This document shows, in pieces, positions 44,396-52,948 of a stretch of DNA of 64,000 bases. The DNA lies in contig JAIOZL010000021.1 in the NCBI GenBank assembly GCA_021740645.1, positions 17,995 through 81,994 of the forward strand. The letters run 5' to 3'. Every line of letters starts with the position of its first letter. Position 1 is the stretch's first letter. The stretch comes from Bacteroidales bacterium. GTDB taxonomy: Bacteria > Bacteroidota > Bacteroidia > Bacteroidales > JAADJA01. Under the pieces are notes generated by a model. The model made no database searches. It had not been told where the DNA came from and was given only the letters and a program-made list of their open reading frames with translations. Made by a program: the position numbers and the translations under genes.

Positions 44396-46138
44396 TTAAT
44401 GGATAACAACTATTTTCTGAACCCACAAAAGTCTTTGTTGCCGGTCGGATATCCTTACCAGATAAAGATTGTTATTAAGTGACGAAAGGTCAACTTCATT
44501 GGTGAAAGAGGTCAACATTACATGACCAGTAAAGTCACTAAAAGTGGCAATAAGGTCTTTTTCACGGGACTTGATATAGAGCTTGTCTTTTGCTGGATTG
44601 GGATAACAATGCCCTTGAATTAAAACCTCAACATTTACAGCGCCCGTCCCCACTGTTACCTCAAGTATAGATTCCTGAGAACATTCAGTATTAGTATTGG
44701 TGGCCACCACAGTAACCAAACCCATAGCATTGGAGCCCCACTGAACCTCCACCGCATTATTCAGGCTATTAATTATGGTGCCATTTAACACCTGAAAATT
44801 ATAATCAATGCCGGGGTAAACCGGTACCGAATATGTTTCAATGGCATATTCCTCAACCTCAACTGCTCCGGAAATTTCAACTAAAGGAGGGGCTGGATTT
44901 TCAATTATTGTATAAACATTAATGCTGTCGTTTCCAAGGATGTTTGTTAAGGTATCGGTATAAATACCTGCTGTGGAGATCCACTGGTTAGCCAGGAAAA
45001 GGCTATCACCTTCACATATTTCAAAATAAAAATGAAAATATAAATCAGGTTCATTGTCAAAAAAATATATTTTTTCATCAGTCGAACACAGAATATCAAG
45101 CTTTCCATCCTTATCCAGATCAGAGGATATGACCGACAAAACATCGCTGGAAAAAATCTTTTGTTTCTCAGAAAATTCTCCAAAACCGTTATTTTCAAAC
45201 CAAAATATACCCGTATCTGAAGTACCTAAAATATCCGTATCCAAATCATTGTCAAAATCAGCAGTCAATCTGCTTTTTGTTGTTTCATCCAGCAGATGTG
45301 AATTTTGAAAGCTACCATTCCCGCTGTTTTCCCACCAAATAGCAGACAGGGGGTAATGCTTAGTTACTAATATATCTATATCACTGTCCCCATCCAGATC
45401 AGTAGCAGAAGTCAATTGGAAATATTCTTCGCTAATGGTATCCATTGTTGTATTATACATCCCACCACCTGAATTTTCCCACCACGATAGGTTTAACCAT
45501 GAACAAACAATATCTTTATCATTATCGCCATCAATATCGGCGGTCAATACATTATCGATGTATTTTAATCCTAAGCCAATTTCCTGGGAAAGTGAATAGT
45601 TACCAGCCCCGTTATTCTTATACAAATTTAAGGAACCATAATCTATTGCAACATCACCCTGTATTTTAATCAAGTCGAGGTCATCATCATCATCCACATC
45701 GTCCATATAAAACGAAATATACAGAAAATCCCAATAACCCGGTTCAGGTGGGATAATTTCTATAACCTGGCCAAAACTTCCAAAGCCATCATTTTTAAGT
45801 AACTTTACTCCCCCAAAGCCAAGGAATTCTGCCCATGAAAAAACAATATCCATATCCTGATCGTTGTCGACATCAGCTATAAATATTTTGGATAAATCTG
45901 CTGAATTTAATACTGTGTGCCAGGGCCAGAAATTTTGTTCATCATCATTTTCCACCCAAAATATTTTATTCGAATTTTGCAAACCAACAATATCTAAATC
46001 GTTATCATTATCCACATCCACAGCAATGATTTGATCAGCAGTGGCCTCTACTATAACCTGAGGTGGGCCAAAGGTGGTTTGGGCAAAACAATTTGTTGCT
46101 ATACTTATTAAGACAGAAACTGCAAGTAAATTTTTCAT
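44396..46138 (-). CDS. FG-GAP/VCBS-repeat secreted protein with T9SS sorting domain
   Basis: A 580-residue exported protein. After the signal peptide (ending near NCFAQ) come about eight repeats of the type D-x-D-x-D-x-D-I-x-x, for example VDVDNDNDLDIVG, ADVDNDQDMDIVF and SDLDKDGKLDILC, which are calcium-binding blades of an FG-GAP/VCBS (integrin-like) propeller spanning about residues 30-335. An Ig-like segment follows, then a T9SS type A sorting domain (about 500-580, starting GHCYPNPAKDKLYI). It is probably a surface adhesin or binding protein. It lies 18 bp downstream of the GT39 gene on the same strand. Confidence 0.87.
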   Translation of the reverse strand: MKNLLAVSVLISIATNCFAQTTFGPPQVIVEATADQIIAVDVDNDNDLDIVGLQNSNKIFWVENDDEQNFWPWHTVLNSADLSKIFIADVDNDQDMDIVFSWAEFLGFGGVKLLKNDGFGSFGQVIEIIPPEPGYWDFLYISFYMDDVDDDDDLDLIKIQGDVAIDYGSLNLYKNNGAGNYSLSQEIGLGLKYIDNVLTADIDGDNDKDIVCSWLNLSWWENSGGGMYNTTMDTISEEYFQLTSATDLDGDSDIDILVTKHYPLSAIWWENSGNGSFQNSHLLDETTKSRLTADFDNDLDTDILGTSDTGIFWFENNGFGEFSEKQKIFSSDVLSVISSDLDKDGKLDILCSTDEKIYFFDNEPDLYFHFYFEICEGDSLFLANQWISTAGIYTDTLTNILGNDSINVYTIIENPAPPLVEISGAVEVEEYAIETYSVPVYPGIDYNFQVLNGTIINSLNNAVEVQWGSNAMGLVTVVATNTNTECSQESILEVTVGTGAVNVEVLIQGHCYPNPAKDKLYIKSREKDLIATFSDFTGHVMLTSFTNEVDLSSLNNNLYLVRISDRQQRLLWVQKIVVIH

Positions 46139-46156
46139 TGTTCCCTTTTGCTAAAA

Positions 46157-47800
46157 TTATTTAATTCTTTGATAAAACCCATAGCCATTTTTAGAGCCAA
46201 GCTTTTTAAACCGTTTGTGATTATCCCAGTATTCCTCCACATCCTTTTTACAAAATACATAAACATCAGCATCCACATCACCCTTCATCATATGCTCTTT
46301 GTCGAGTGGAATTTTATCCCCTGGTTGTGGTTTACAATAAAAATACTGCACATAACTCTTAAATCCGCTTGTAACAACATATGCTTTTTGACCTTCTAAA
46401 AGCTTACAATATTCAACATAAGAATTTTGGGTGTAAGCTTCAATCCGGGCAATATAAAATATCAATCCTAAAAATACAAAAAGGGCCACACTGGTAAAAA
46501 GTGATGAAAAGGCCATCAAAATTTTATCCCGTTTTTTGAGTATGAAAAACAATAGTATGCCAACGGTTAAAATGATTCCTGGAATGATCTCCCAGCCCGT
46601 CCAGTTGACTTGGGCATCAAGCGTAGCAAGAGCATGCACATTGCCAGCAAAAAGGGGTTTTATTAAATTAATATTATTTCCAATGTAAGGCATTACAAAA
46701 ACAACAGAAGCGATAATGAAGCCAATAGAAATTAATCCGAATTTCATCCATTTGTTAAATAGTATCTTTTTGTCGATGATCTGCTTAATCGTCATGGCAG
46801 CAAGGAAAGTTAGCGGGAAATAAGCCAAAGAGGAATAATGAACAATTTTGGATTGTACAATAGAAAACAAAATGATCACTACCCAAAATAAAATGATCAT
46901 CCATTTCCTGAAATCATTCTGATATGGCTTGTCGGCTTTCATCTTATAAAAAGCACGAATGGCAAAAATAGATACCGGGAAACATCCGAATAACATCACA
47001 ACCAGGTGATACCCCGGAAAACCACCGTGTCCGGCATCTTCTGTGCTGAACAAGCGGATTTGATAGACAATAAATTCCACGATAAACTCAGGTCCATTGG
47101 TAAAGTATTCCAGGCCAAACCACACGAGCATAAGGATTGCAGCAAAGATGGAGAAAAGTACAAAACTTCCTATGGGAATAAAAAGCCTGAATTTTACTGA
47201 AATCCAGTAAACTAATATCATTAGCAGCACGATCAACCAGGCTACAGGTCCTTTGGTTAATATAGCAAGCCCTATTAACAATCCTCCGGTTAAGAGGTAT
47301 TTCCAACCCGGGTTTTGAGCAATTTCAAGCACTTCTTTTTTCCATTTGAATTTGATCAATAAATAAATTCCTAAAAAAATGAAAAGATTAAAAACAGGGT
47401 CAATTATGCCGGATTTGAAATAAAAGTGTGGCAGAATACTTCCAAAATAAGCCAGTACCCATATTATTCCAAAACGTTTGTCAAACAATTTTGAGCCTAT
47501 CCTGTACAGAATAATTAAGGTCAGGATTCCGGTAATAGCATTAGGAAAGCGTGCGGCAAATTCATTGATCCCAAATAGTTTCATCGAAATTACCTGCAAC
47601 CAGAAAAATAGAGGTGGTTTTTCAAAAAATGGCAGATAGTTTATCTGCACCTGTAAATAATTTCCAGTAGCGATCATTTCACGTGCTATCTCAGCAAAAT
47701 TGGCTTCGTCCCAATCAAATAAATGCACTCCCCCTAAAAAAGGTATAAAAAAAAGTACCCCTGCAGCAACAATAAAAAAATAGGATAATGCTTGCTTCAT
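46157..47800 (-). CDS. ArnT/PMT-like GT-C glycosyltransferase (GT39/GT83 type)
   Basis: A 547-residue integral membrane protein. The N-terminal helix is followed by the acidic-loop signature HLFDWDEANFAEIAREMIATGN and the FFEKPPLFFWLQVISMKLFG motif, hallmarks of ArnT-type transferases that move a sugar from undecaprenyl phosphate to lipid A or a protein. About a dozen helices follow, then a C-terminal soluble periplasmic domain (about 440-547). A -7 box TATCTTTG lies at 47843-47836 on the minus strand, about 35 bp before the start. It is followed by the FG-GAP cargo gene with an 18-bp gap. Acceptor and sugar are not predictable. Confidence 0.88.
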   Translation of the reverse strand: MKQALSYFFIVAAGVLFFIPFLGGVHLFDWDEANFAEIAREMIATGNYLQVQINYLPFFEKPPLFFWLQVISMKLFGINEFAARFPNAITGILTLIILYRIGSKLFDKRFGIIWVLAYFGSILPHFYFKSGIIDPVFNLFIFLGIYLLIKFKWKKEVLEIAQNPGWKYLLTGGLLIGLAILTKGPVAWLIVLLMILVYWISVKFRLFIPIGSFVLFSIFAAILMLVWFGLEYFTNGPEFIVEFIVYQIRLFSTEDAGHGGFPGYHLVVMLFGCFPVSIFAIRAFYKMKADKPYQNDFRKWMIILFWVVIILFSIVQSKIVHYSSLAYFPLTFLAAMTIKQIIDKKILFNKWMKFGLISIGFIIASVVFVMPYIGNNINLIKPLFAGNVHALATLDAQVNWTGWEIIPGIILTVGILLFFILKKRDKILMAFSSLFTSVALFVFLGLIFYIARIEAYTQNSYVEYCKLLEGQKAYVVTSGFKSYVQYFYCKPQPGDKIPLDKEHMMKGDVDADVYVFCKKDVEEYWDNHKRFKKLGSKNGYGFYQRIK

Positions 47801-47911
47801 TATGATATAAGCTCTACAAATTAATAAAACCGAACCAAAGATACAAATGCATTCCGAATGTGTTTAGAAAATTAATTCTATTCATTCAGATATCCTGGAG
47901 GCAAAAAAGGA

Positions 47912-48310
47912 TCAGTCGAAAACCTCAAGAATTTCAATCTGACGATAATGCCCGTAAGGATTTTCACAAGTGAAATATTCATTCAGCTTGCGATATCTTA
48001 AACTGATAATGAGGCCATCCTGGAGGTAAATTTCATCCAGTTCTTTAGGCTTATAATCTTCCTGAAAGATGCGGATGATAAAACCACATATCGTATCGCC
48101 GGTATATTGTACTTCTCCTATTCCCAAAACCGGGCACTCCCCGTCGTAGTGGGTAACCCCGTCGCAATCAGCAGAACAAGGATTAGGGTAGGTTTTTCCA
48201 TTATCTCCACAAACAGGGGAAAAATAATCAGGGCATACACAATCCTGGCTTGAATAGCAAGAGCACAACAGGAGGGTTAAAACAAGGATATATATTGAAA
48301 ATTTGATCAT
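47912..48310 (-). CDS. Lipoprotein with Kazal-type protease-inhibitor domain
   Basis: A 132-residue lipoprotein: signal peptide with lipobox LLLCSC, then a Kazal domain at about residues 22-54. The six cysteines are seen in CVCPDYFSPVCGDNGKTYPN, followed by PCSADCDGVTHYDGEC; the VCGxxGxTYxNxC core is the Kazal signature. Kazal domains inhibit serine proteases by a rigid reactive loop. The C-terminal 75 residues are a separate beta-rich segment with two more cysteines, unrecognised. It is the last gene of a three-gene run (exonuclease, phosphoesterase, Kazal), each spaced 11 bp. It may protect the cell surface from its own or host/predator proteases; this is inference. Confidence 0.85.
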   Translation of the reverse strand: MIKFSIYILVLTLLLCSCYSSQDCVCPDYFSPVCGDNGKTYPNPCSADCDGVTHYDGECPVLGIGEVQYTGDTICGFIIRIFQEDYKPKELDEIYLQDGLIISLRYRKLNEYFTCENPYGHYRQIEILEVFD

Positions 48311-48321
48311 AGTTACAAAAC

Positions 48322-49104
48322 TTAAACAAAAACGGAGCCCAACTTTCGTGGCGGTGAATTTAATGGGATTACCTTCAAATACATCTGACTTAAATCAAAT
48401 GTCATAAATCCATTATTGGTTTTACCATTGGCAATGCATGGCCCAACTATCCACTGAAGTTTCTTTTGAATTTCATAAGTCCCGAATACAAATTCCTTTT
48501 CCAGTCCAGTTTCTGCTTTAAAAAACCCTTCGATATGCTTATGACCTGAAAATCCGATCAGTGCTTTATTTGACTTCATATAATCAAGATGAGGTTTAAC
48601 CGGGCCAAAAGCCTCGAAATATTGCTGATGCGAACCAGAAAGATCGGGATAGAGATAGTGGGATAAAAATATGTTGAAATCATTATTTTGAATAACCTGA
48701 TATTCTTTTAAACTCTTTAAATATGTTCTGGATTTCAGAGATAATAGTGGGTTTAACTCATTCTCTTCGTTCAGCCACACCTCCTCACCAGCCCACTTTT
48801 TGCGCTCTTCATATTCCAGTTCAAACCAATTCGCAGGGTAGTTGAAACCTGCATTAAATTTCGGGATTCGTTTAACAGGATACAGGTCATGATTACCAGC
48901 CACTGCGTACTTGCAATTTGTTTGAACGATTTTAATACATTCATTGGCATTCCGGGTATCATAATAAGCAAAGGCCGGAATACTAAACCCGATAATATCC
49001 CCGGTACAAATAATTTCATTGCATCCCTCCTTTTCAAGTTGGTGGATGGCTGATTTTAAGCTAACCAGGTCTTCATGAATATCGCTTATAATACCAAACT
49101 TCAT
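48322..49104 (-). CDS. Calcineurin-like metallophosphoesterase
   Basis: A 260-residue cytoplasmic metallophosphoesterase. The dinuclear metal motifs are in order: GIISDIHEDLVSL (D-x-H, about residues 8-10), CTGDIIGFS (G-D, about 36), AVAGNHDLYP (G-N-H-D, about 90), FLSHYLYPDLSG (His) and FSGHKHIEGF (G-H-x-H). The fold is complete and resembles YfcE/MJ0936-like phosphodiesterases. Substrates of this group range from cyclic nucleotides to phospholipids. It lies 11 bp after the exonuclease gene and 11 bp before the Kazal lipoprotein gene, suggesting one transcript. Confidence 0.92.
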   Translation of the reverse strand: MKFGIISDIHEDLVSLKSAIHQLEKEGCNEIICTGDIIGFSIPAFAYYDTRNANECIKIVQTNCKYAVAGNHDLYPVKRIPKFNAGFNYPANWFELEYEERKKWAGEEVWLNEENELNPLLSLKSRTYLKSLKEYQVIQNNDFNIFLSHYLYPDLSGSHQQYFEAFGPVKPHLDYMKSNKALIGFSGHKHIEGFFKAETGLEKEFVFGTYEIQKKLQWIVGPCIANGKTNNGFMTFDLSQMYLKVIPLNSPPRKLGSVFV

Positions 49105-49115
49105 TTATACACATT

Positions 49116-49823
49116 TCAGGATATAACTACATCTTCTCCCCTGATTTTGGGTTTGCCTAAATAACTTAAAAGTAATTGAGCCACAGTTAAGGTATCGCGC
49201 TGACAATATTCTGCAATCCTTTCCAGGTCATTATCCTCATAATAAACCTGGGCTACCTGGCTACCGTCGATATCATCCTTTGGTGTGGGTATACCAAATA
49301 CCACCGATAATAACTCAAGTGAAGTATAATTTTTATAATCGCCGAATTTCCATAATTCCATGGTATCAAGATGGGCTACTTCCCATGGTTTTTTGCCGGC
49401 TATATTAATGATAGCAGGCAAAGGCAAACCATTAATAAGCAACCTTCGGGCAATATACGGGAAGTCGAATTCTTTACCATTGTGCGCACAAAGAATATTG
49501 TCACGGTGGTTAAAATAGGTTTCTAAAAGTTGGGCAAACTCTTTTAATAAAATTAGTTCATCATCGCCGTAGAAGGATTTTATCCTGAATTCCCGGTTGT
49601 GCAGATATCCCACAGAAATACAAACTATTTTACCAAACTCCGCATAAATTCCGGCTCTCGGGAATAAGGTTTCGGGTGTATCATCCTCTTCTCTTTTTAT
49701 AAACTTTGATTTATGGTCCCAAAGCTTTTTAAAGTTGTCGGGAAGCAATTTATATTCCTTTACCATGGGTACAGTTTCAATGTCGAGAAACAGTATTTTT
49801 TCAAGGTTAATATTGTAGAGCAT
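49116..49823 (-). CDS. 3'-5' exonuclease (PolB-like DEDDy type)
   Basis: A 235-residue exonuclease of the predicted PolB-like 3'-5' exonuclease family. The acidic motifs are KILFLDIETVPMV (Exo I, D-x-E at about residues 13-15), LCAHNGKEFDFPYIARRL (Exo II, Asp), and YCQRDTLTVAQLLL (Exo III, Asp with a preceding Tyr). HLDTMELWKFGDYKNYTSLELL is also typical. It has no polymerase domain and acts alone, probably in DNA repair or RNA processing. It is first in a three-gene run. A TATCTTTA box (49851-49844, minus strand) lies just upstream of the ATG. Confidence 0.9.
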   Translation of the reverse strand: MLYNINLEKILFLDIETVPMVKEYKLLPDNFKKLWDHKSKFIKREEDDTPETLFPRAGIYAEFGKIVCISVGYLHNREFRIKSFYGDDELILLKEFAQLLETYFNHRDNILCAHNGKEFDFPYIARRLLINGLPLPAIINIAGKKPWEVAHLDTMELWKFGDYKNYTSLELLSVVFGIPTPKDDIDGSQVAQVYYEDNDLERIAEYCQRDTLTVAQLLLSYLGKPKIRGEDVVIS

Positions 49824-49944
49824 TATAGTAAGATTTATTGCAATAAAGATACAATCATTTTAAAAAGTACAGAAATTCAAATCCGATCCTGAAAATTTAA
49901 CTGTACTTTTATACAACAAAGAGGGCGATTAACGCATTCTTCTA

Positions 49945-51246
49945 ATGATGAAAAAATACATCTATATATTGTGTCTAAGTTTTATAGGAATATTTTATGG
50001 TTGTAAAAAAACAACCGAAGCCCCTCTCCCCCCTGTAATTACTATAAATTTTCCCCAAGCAGAGCAACAATTTGAATTACCTGCCAACATTTTGGTTGAA
50101 GCCGGTATTTCAGCAACAGAATTTATAACGTCTGTAACGGTATCCCTAACTACCAAAGATTTTGTTGTGGCCGGACCAGCATTCTATTTTTATCCTGAAG
50201 CAAAGAATTATTCCCTCTCAACAATTTATACCTTAGATGACAATGACCTTGAAACGGATGATTATTATATATTGGTAAGGGCTGAACTGGAAAACAATTT
50301 TAAAAACCAATATCAAAAAATTCACCTTTCAAACAATGTTATGATCAGCAGTAGCTTGGTCATTCTCACCCAGGCACCAGGCAATACGATTAACGTATAT
50401 CTGCAAGAAGAATGGGGAAATGAAATGTATTTATTTGATATTTCGGGGGACTACAGTGCATCGGAAGTAAGTGAGGAACAAAATCTGTTATTTGTATCAG
50501 GATTGGTTTCCATTAATTTAAATGCTTATGATTTATCAAACAAATCATTGGCCTGGAAACTTGATCCTATCCCCTATTTACCAATGCATAATTTTAACTC
50601 AATGTACTTTGATCAGTATTTGTACAGTTCCTTTAATTCGCAGTACATTTTGGGATTTAATGCTAACGGGGCCATAATTTTTGACACACCAATTAATGAC
50701 TCAGATGCCCCGGGAAGAGTTTACCGACAAGGGGATATAATACTTTGTGATATTCAAAAGAAAGACATATCAACAACTCATATCAATACTTATTATGCTT
50801 TAACAGGTGCATTAAAACAACAACTGCTGACAAGTTTTGAAGTCGTGGATTTTTTTGAATTGGCAAACGGAAATACCCTCATCATAGCCAATGGTACAGA
50901 ATCAGGATTTATTTATGAGTATAATCAAAGCCAAAATTCAATTCAACCTTTAAAAACCCTAGATGAGCTGGTTTCCTGTGCCGAAAAAATAAGCGGTACT
51001 GAATTTATTCTTGCCACTCCAAATTTAATTTATCTTTATCAACAATTTCAGAATAATCTTCTCCAAATTAATGATAGTAAAGGAGTAAGCAGGATAAGAT
51101 TTAATTCAGAACTCAATACAGTTAATACCATATCAGGTAAAGAATTAAATATTTATCTTTTTCCAGCAATGGTAAATCAGAAAACGATTACGTTTTCTGA
51201 TACCATTCTGAATATTCATTCGCTTAATACCCAGCTAAGAAAATAA
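49945..51246 (+). CDS. Uncharacterised lipoprotein, propeller-like
   Basis: A 433-residue lipoprotein: MMKKYIYILCLSFIGIFYGC with lipobox Cys at about residue 20. A short threonine/proline-rich linker and an Ig-like segment (PVITINFPQAEQQFELP, about 29-120) lead into a long region of repeating beta strands without clear sequence repeats, suggesting a divergent beta-propeller. Phrases such as YLQEEWGNEMYLFDISGDYS and YDLSNKSLAWKLDPIPY look like PQQ/WD-type blades. I do not recognise the family and no function is supported. The two adjacent ATG codons make the exact start uncertain by one residue. Confidence 0.7.
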   Translation: MMKKYIYILCLSFIGIFYGCKKTTEAPLPPVITINFPQAEQQFELPANILVEAGISATEFITSVTVSLTTKDFVVAGPAFYFYPEAKNYSLSTIYTLDDNDLETDDYYILVRAELENNFKNQYQKIHLSNNVMISSSLVILTQAPGNTINVYLQEEWGNEMYLFDISGDYSASEVSEEQNLLFVSGLVSINLNAYDLSNKSLAWKLDPIPYLPMHNFNSMYFDQYLYSSFNSQYILGFNANGAIIFDTPINDSDAPGRVYRQGDIILCDIQKKDISTTHINTYYALTGALKQQLLTSFEVVDFFELANGNTLIIANGTESGFIYEYNQSQNSIQPLKTLDELVSCAEKISGTEFILATPNLIYLYQQFQNNLLQINDSKGVSRIRFNSELNTVNTISGKELNIYLFPAMVNQKTITFSDTILNIHSLNTQLRK

Positions 51247-51262
51247 CCAGGACACCCGTGTG

Positions 51263-51445
51263 TTATGCTTTGAATTTCTGTTTTACGCCATCCCACTTAA
51301 TATAAATGGCGGCTTGATGGGTAGAAATAAACTCGAGGTATTTCTGCGCCATTTCCGGATTAGTTTTTAGATATGTTTCATACACCCTACGTTTTCCTGC
51401 ATGACTATAGATTAGATCTAAACCAACTTTTTCCTTTTTTGTCAT
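51263..51445 (-). CDS. Small hypothetical protein, probably real
   Basis: A 60-residue, strongly basic cytoplasmic protein with balanced amino-acid use and no low-complexity run. It contains YSHAGKRRVYETYLKTNPEMA and a hydrophobic core near FISTHQAAIYIKW. A -7 box TATGTTTG lies at 51516-51509 on the minus strand, predicting a leader of about 57 nt. The gene is convergent with the lipoprotein gene. I do not recognise a domain; a small nucleic-acid-binding or ribosome-associated protein is only a guess based on charge. Confidence 0.5.
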   Translation of the reverse strand: MTKKEKVGLDLIYSHAGKRRVYETYLKTNPEMAQKYLEFISTHQAAIYIKWDGVKQKFKA

Positions 51446-51768
51446 GATATTACATTATTTAAGATTAACTTACCTTGATTTGCGCTTTCTGTTTTTCAAT
51501 GTTTGTGCCAAACATATCAAACACTTGATTTTACGCGATTTACAAATTATACATAAATTTTATAATACCTGACTACCGGAATATTCAGTTATATCCGTAA
51601 AGTAAACCTACATTTTTAATAGAGTTAGTGGCTAATAGAAAATAAATACATTATAAATATGGTAGTTAAATCGTACAAATATTTACCATCTAAAGGTATT
51701 ATTATCAATGAAATAGTGTAGTTTTATCCATCATTAAATAATCGCTTTACGAAATCGGAGAAAGGTCT
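51446..51768. other. Intergenic region with a short hairpin
   Basis: No gene seen. ATGTTTG/CAAACAT (51499-51505 and 51509-51515) is a perfect 7-bp dyad with a 3-nt loop that overlaps the -7 box of the small minus-strand gene, so it could be an operator. The rest is AT-rich without clear structure. Confidence 0.45.
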
Positions 51769-52434
51769 ATGGGAATAGAATTAATAAAAACGGAGGATGG
51801 CTCTTTTACCTTATATAATAATGAATTGGGTGAAGTTTACCATTCACGTTTTGGGGCTGTCAGTGAATCATTGCATATCTATATTAGTGCCGGGTTGAAT
51901 AATTTACAAGGGATTCTAAAAGAGATTCATCTTTTAGAAATAGGTTTTGGTACAGGCCTGAATGCCTACCTCACCTCCCTGCAGGCAGCAAAGAATAAAG
52001 TGAAAATCCTTTATCATACCCTGGAACCCTATCCGCTTTCAGAGGAGATCATTTCAAAATTGAATTACCCACAGGTATATGGAAACGAACCGGAAACTTT
52101 TAATAAGATCCATCAGGCGATATGGGGAAATCCTGCATTTATTAATCCCCATTTCAATCTATTAAAAATAAAAGAAACACTTGAACTGGCCAGTTTGCCT
52201 TCAAACTTTTACCATTTGGTATATTTTGATGCATTTGCTCCCGATTTACAAAGTGTATTGTGGGAAAAACCAATGTTTGTGAAATTAAATCAGTCGATGA
52301 AAACGGGGGGAATCTTAGTGACTTATTCAACCAAAGGTATAGTTAAACGGAATTTAGCCGGAGCGGGGTTTAGAATTGAAAAAATCCCGGGGCCGAAAGG
52401 GAAACGTGAAATAATTAGAGCAACGAAAGAATAA
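51769..52434 (+). CDS. mnmD: tRNA (5-methylaminomethyl-2-thiouridine)(34)-methyltransferase MnmD
   Basis: A 221-residue SAM-dependent methyltransferase that finishes the mnm5s2U modification at tRNA wobble position 34. The SAM-binding motif LLEIGFGTGLNAYL is near residues 60-73, LYHTLEPYPL follows, and FYHLVYFDAFAPDLQSVLWE carries the DAFAP motif diagnostic for MnmC/MnmD. The C-terminus GFRIEKIPGPKGKREIIRA is also typical. It is the stand-alone methyltransferase, lacking the FAD-dependent MnmC oxidase domain found in gammaproteobacteria; this split is usual in Bacteroidota. It converges on the acylphosphatase gene with one base between the stop codons. Confidence 0.94.
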   Translation: MGIELIKTEDGSFTLYNNELGEVYHSRFGAVSESLHIYISAGLNNLQGILKEIHLLEIGFGTGLNAYLTSLQAAKNKVKILYHTLEPYPLSEEIISKLNYPQVYGNEPETFNKIHQAIWGNPAFINPHFNLLKIKETLELASLPSNFYHLVYFDAFAPDLQSVLWEKPMFVKLNQSMKTGGILVTYSTKGIVKRNLAGAGFRIEKIPGPKGKREIIRATKE

Positions 52435-52435
52435 C

Positions 52436-52708
52436 CTACCTTAAAATTTCAAAAGAATTAAAATTTTCCAGCTCGCCCTCTTCCTGCCTAAATCTCATCA
52501 CTTTCGCCCAAACAGGTCCCTTACGGCACCATTCTGCAAACTTCTCCAGATTTTCTTCTTCCCCTTCCGCTTTAATATATACACTGCCATCAGTCATGTT
52601 TCTAACGTTTCCTGAAATATTAAACTTATAGGCAGCTTCCATGCAAGAAAAGCGAAAACCTACGCCATGTACCTTGCCTTTGACAGTCAAACATAACTGT
52701 TTTTTCAT
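52436..52708 (-). CDS. acyP: Acylphosphatase
   Basis: A 90-residue acylphosphatase, which hydrolyses carboxyl-phosphate bonds such as those of acetyl or carbamoyl phosphate. The active-site loop GKVHGVGFRFSCMEAAYKF contains the catalytic Arg (about residue 21) and the second signature SGNVRNMTDGSVYIKAEGE the catalytic Asn (about residue 40). The usual VQGVGFR is VHGVGFR here, a tolerated change. I start at the ATG at 52708; a GTG two codons upstream is in frame but adds nothing conserved. Its stop lies one base from that of the convergent mnmD. Confidence 0.93.
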   Translation of the reverse strand: MKKQLCLTVKGKVHGVGFRFSCMEAAYKFNISGNVRNMTDGSVYIKAEGEEENLEKFAEWCRKGPVWAKVMRFRQEEGELENFNSFEILR

Positions 52709-52849
52709 AAACACTAAAACTGAAATTTAACAACCTGATTAATACAAAATAAACACAAATTATTTAGACTACAAAATTGTAATCAGAAATACCATAAAAA
52801 CTAAGTGCTGATAAGATCAAATATTTAAGTGCTGCTGTCAAAATATTAA

Positions 52850-52889
52850 TTAAGCAGTAATAATTAATCAAATAATTATTACTGCTTAA
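52850..52889. terminator. Long hairpin after the giant secreted protein gene
   Basis: A perfect 17-bp stem (52850-52866 and 52873-52889, starting TTAAGCAGTAATAATTA) with a 6-nt loop lies 59 bp beyond the stop of the minus-strand giant gene. On the minus strand the tail is TTAATATTTTG, partly U-rich, so a terminator is likely. A repeated TAAGTGCTG occurs nearby at 52802-52810 and 52826-52834. Confidence 0.65.
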
Positions 52890-52948
52890 AGTGACTTACA
52901 ATATAAACCTGAGATTAAACATATGATCACTCTTATATTACTGTTCTT

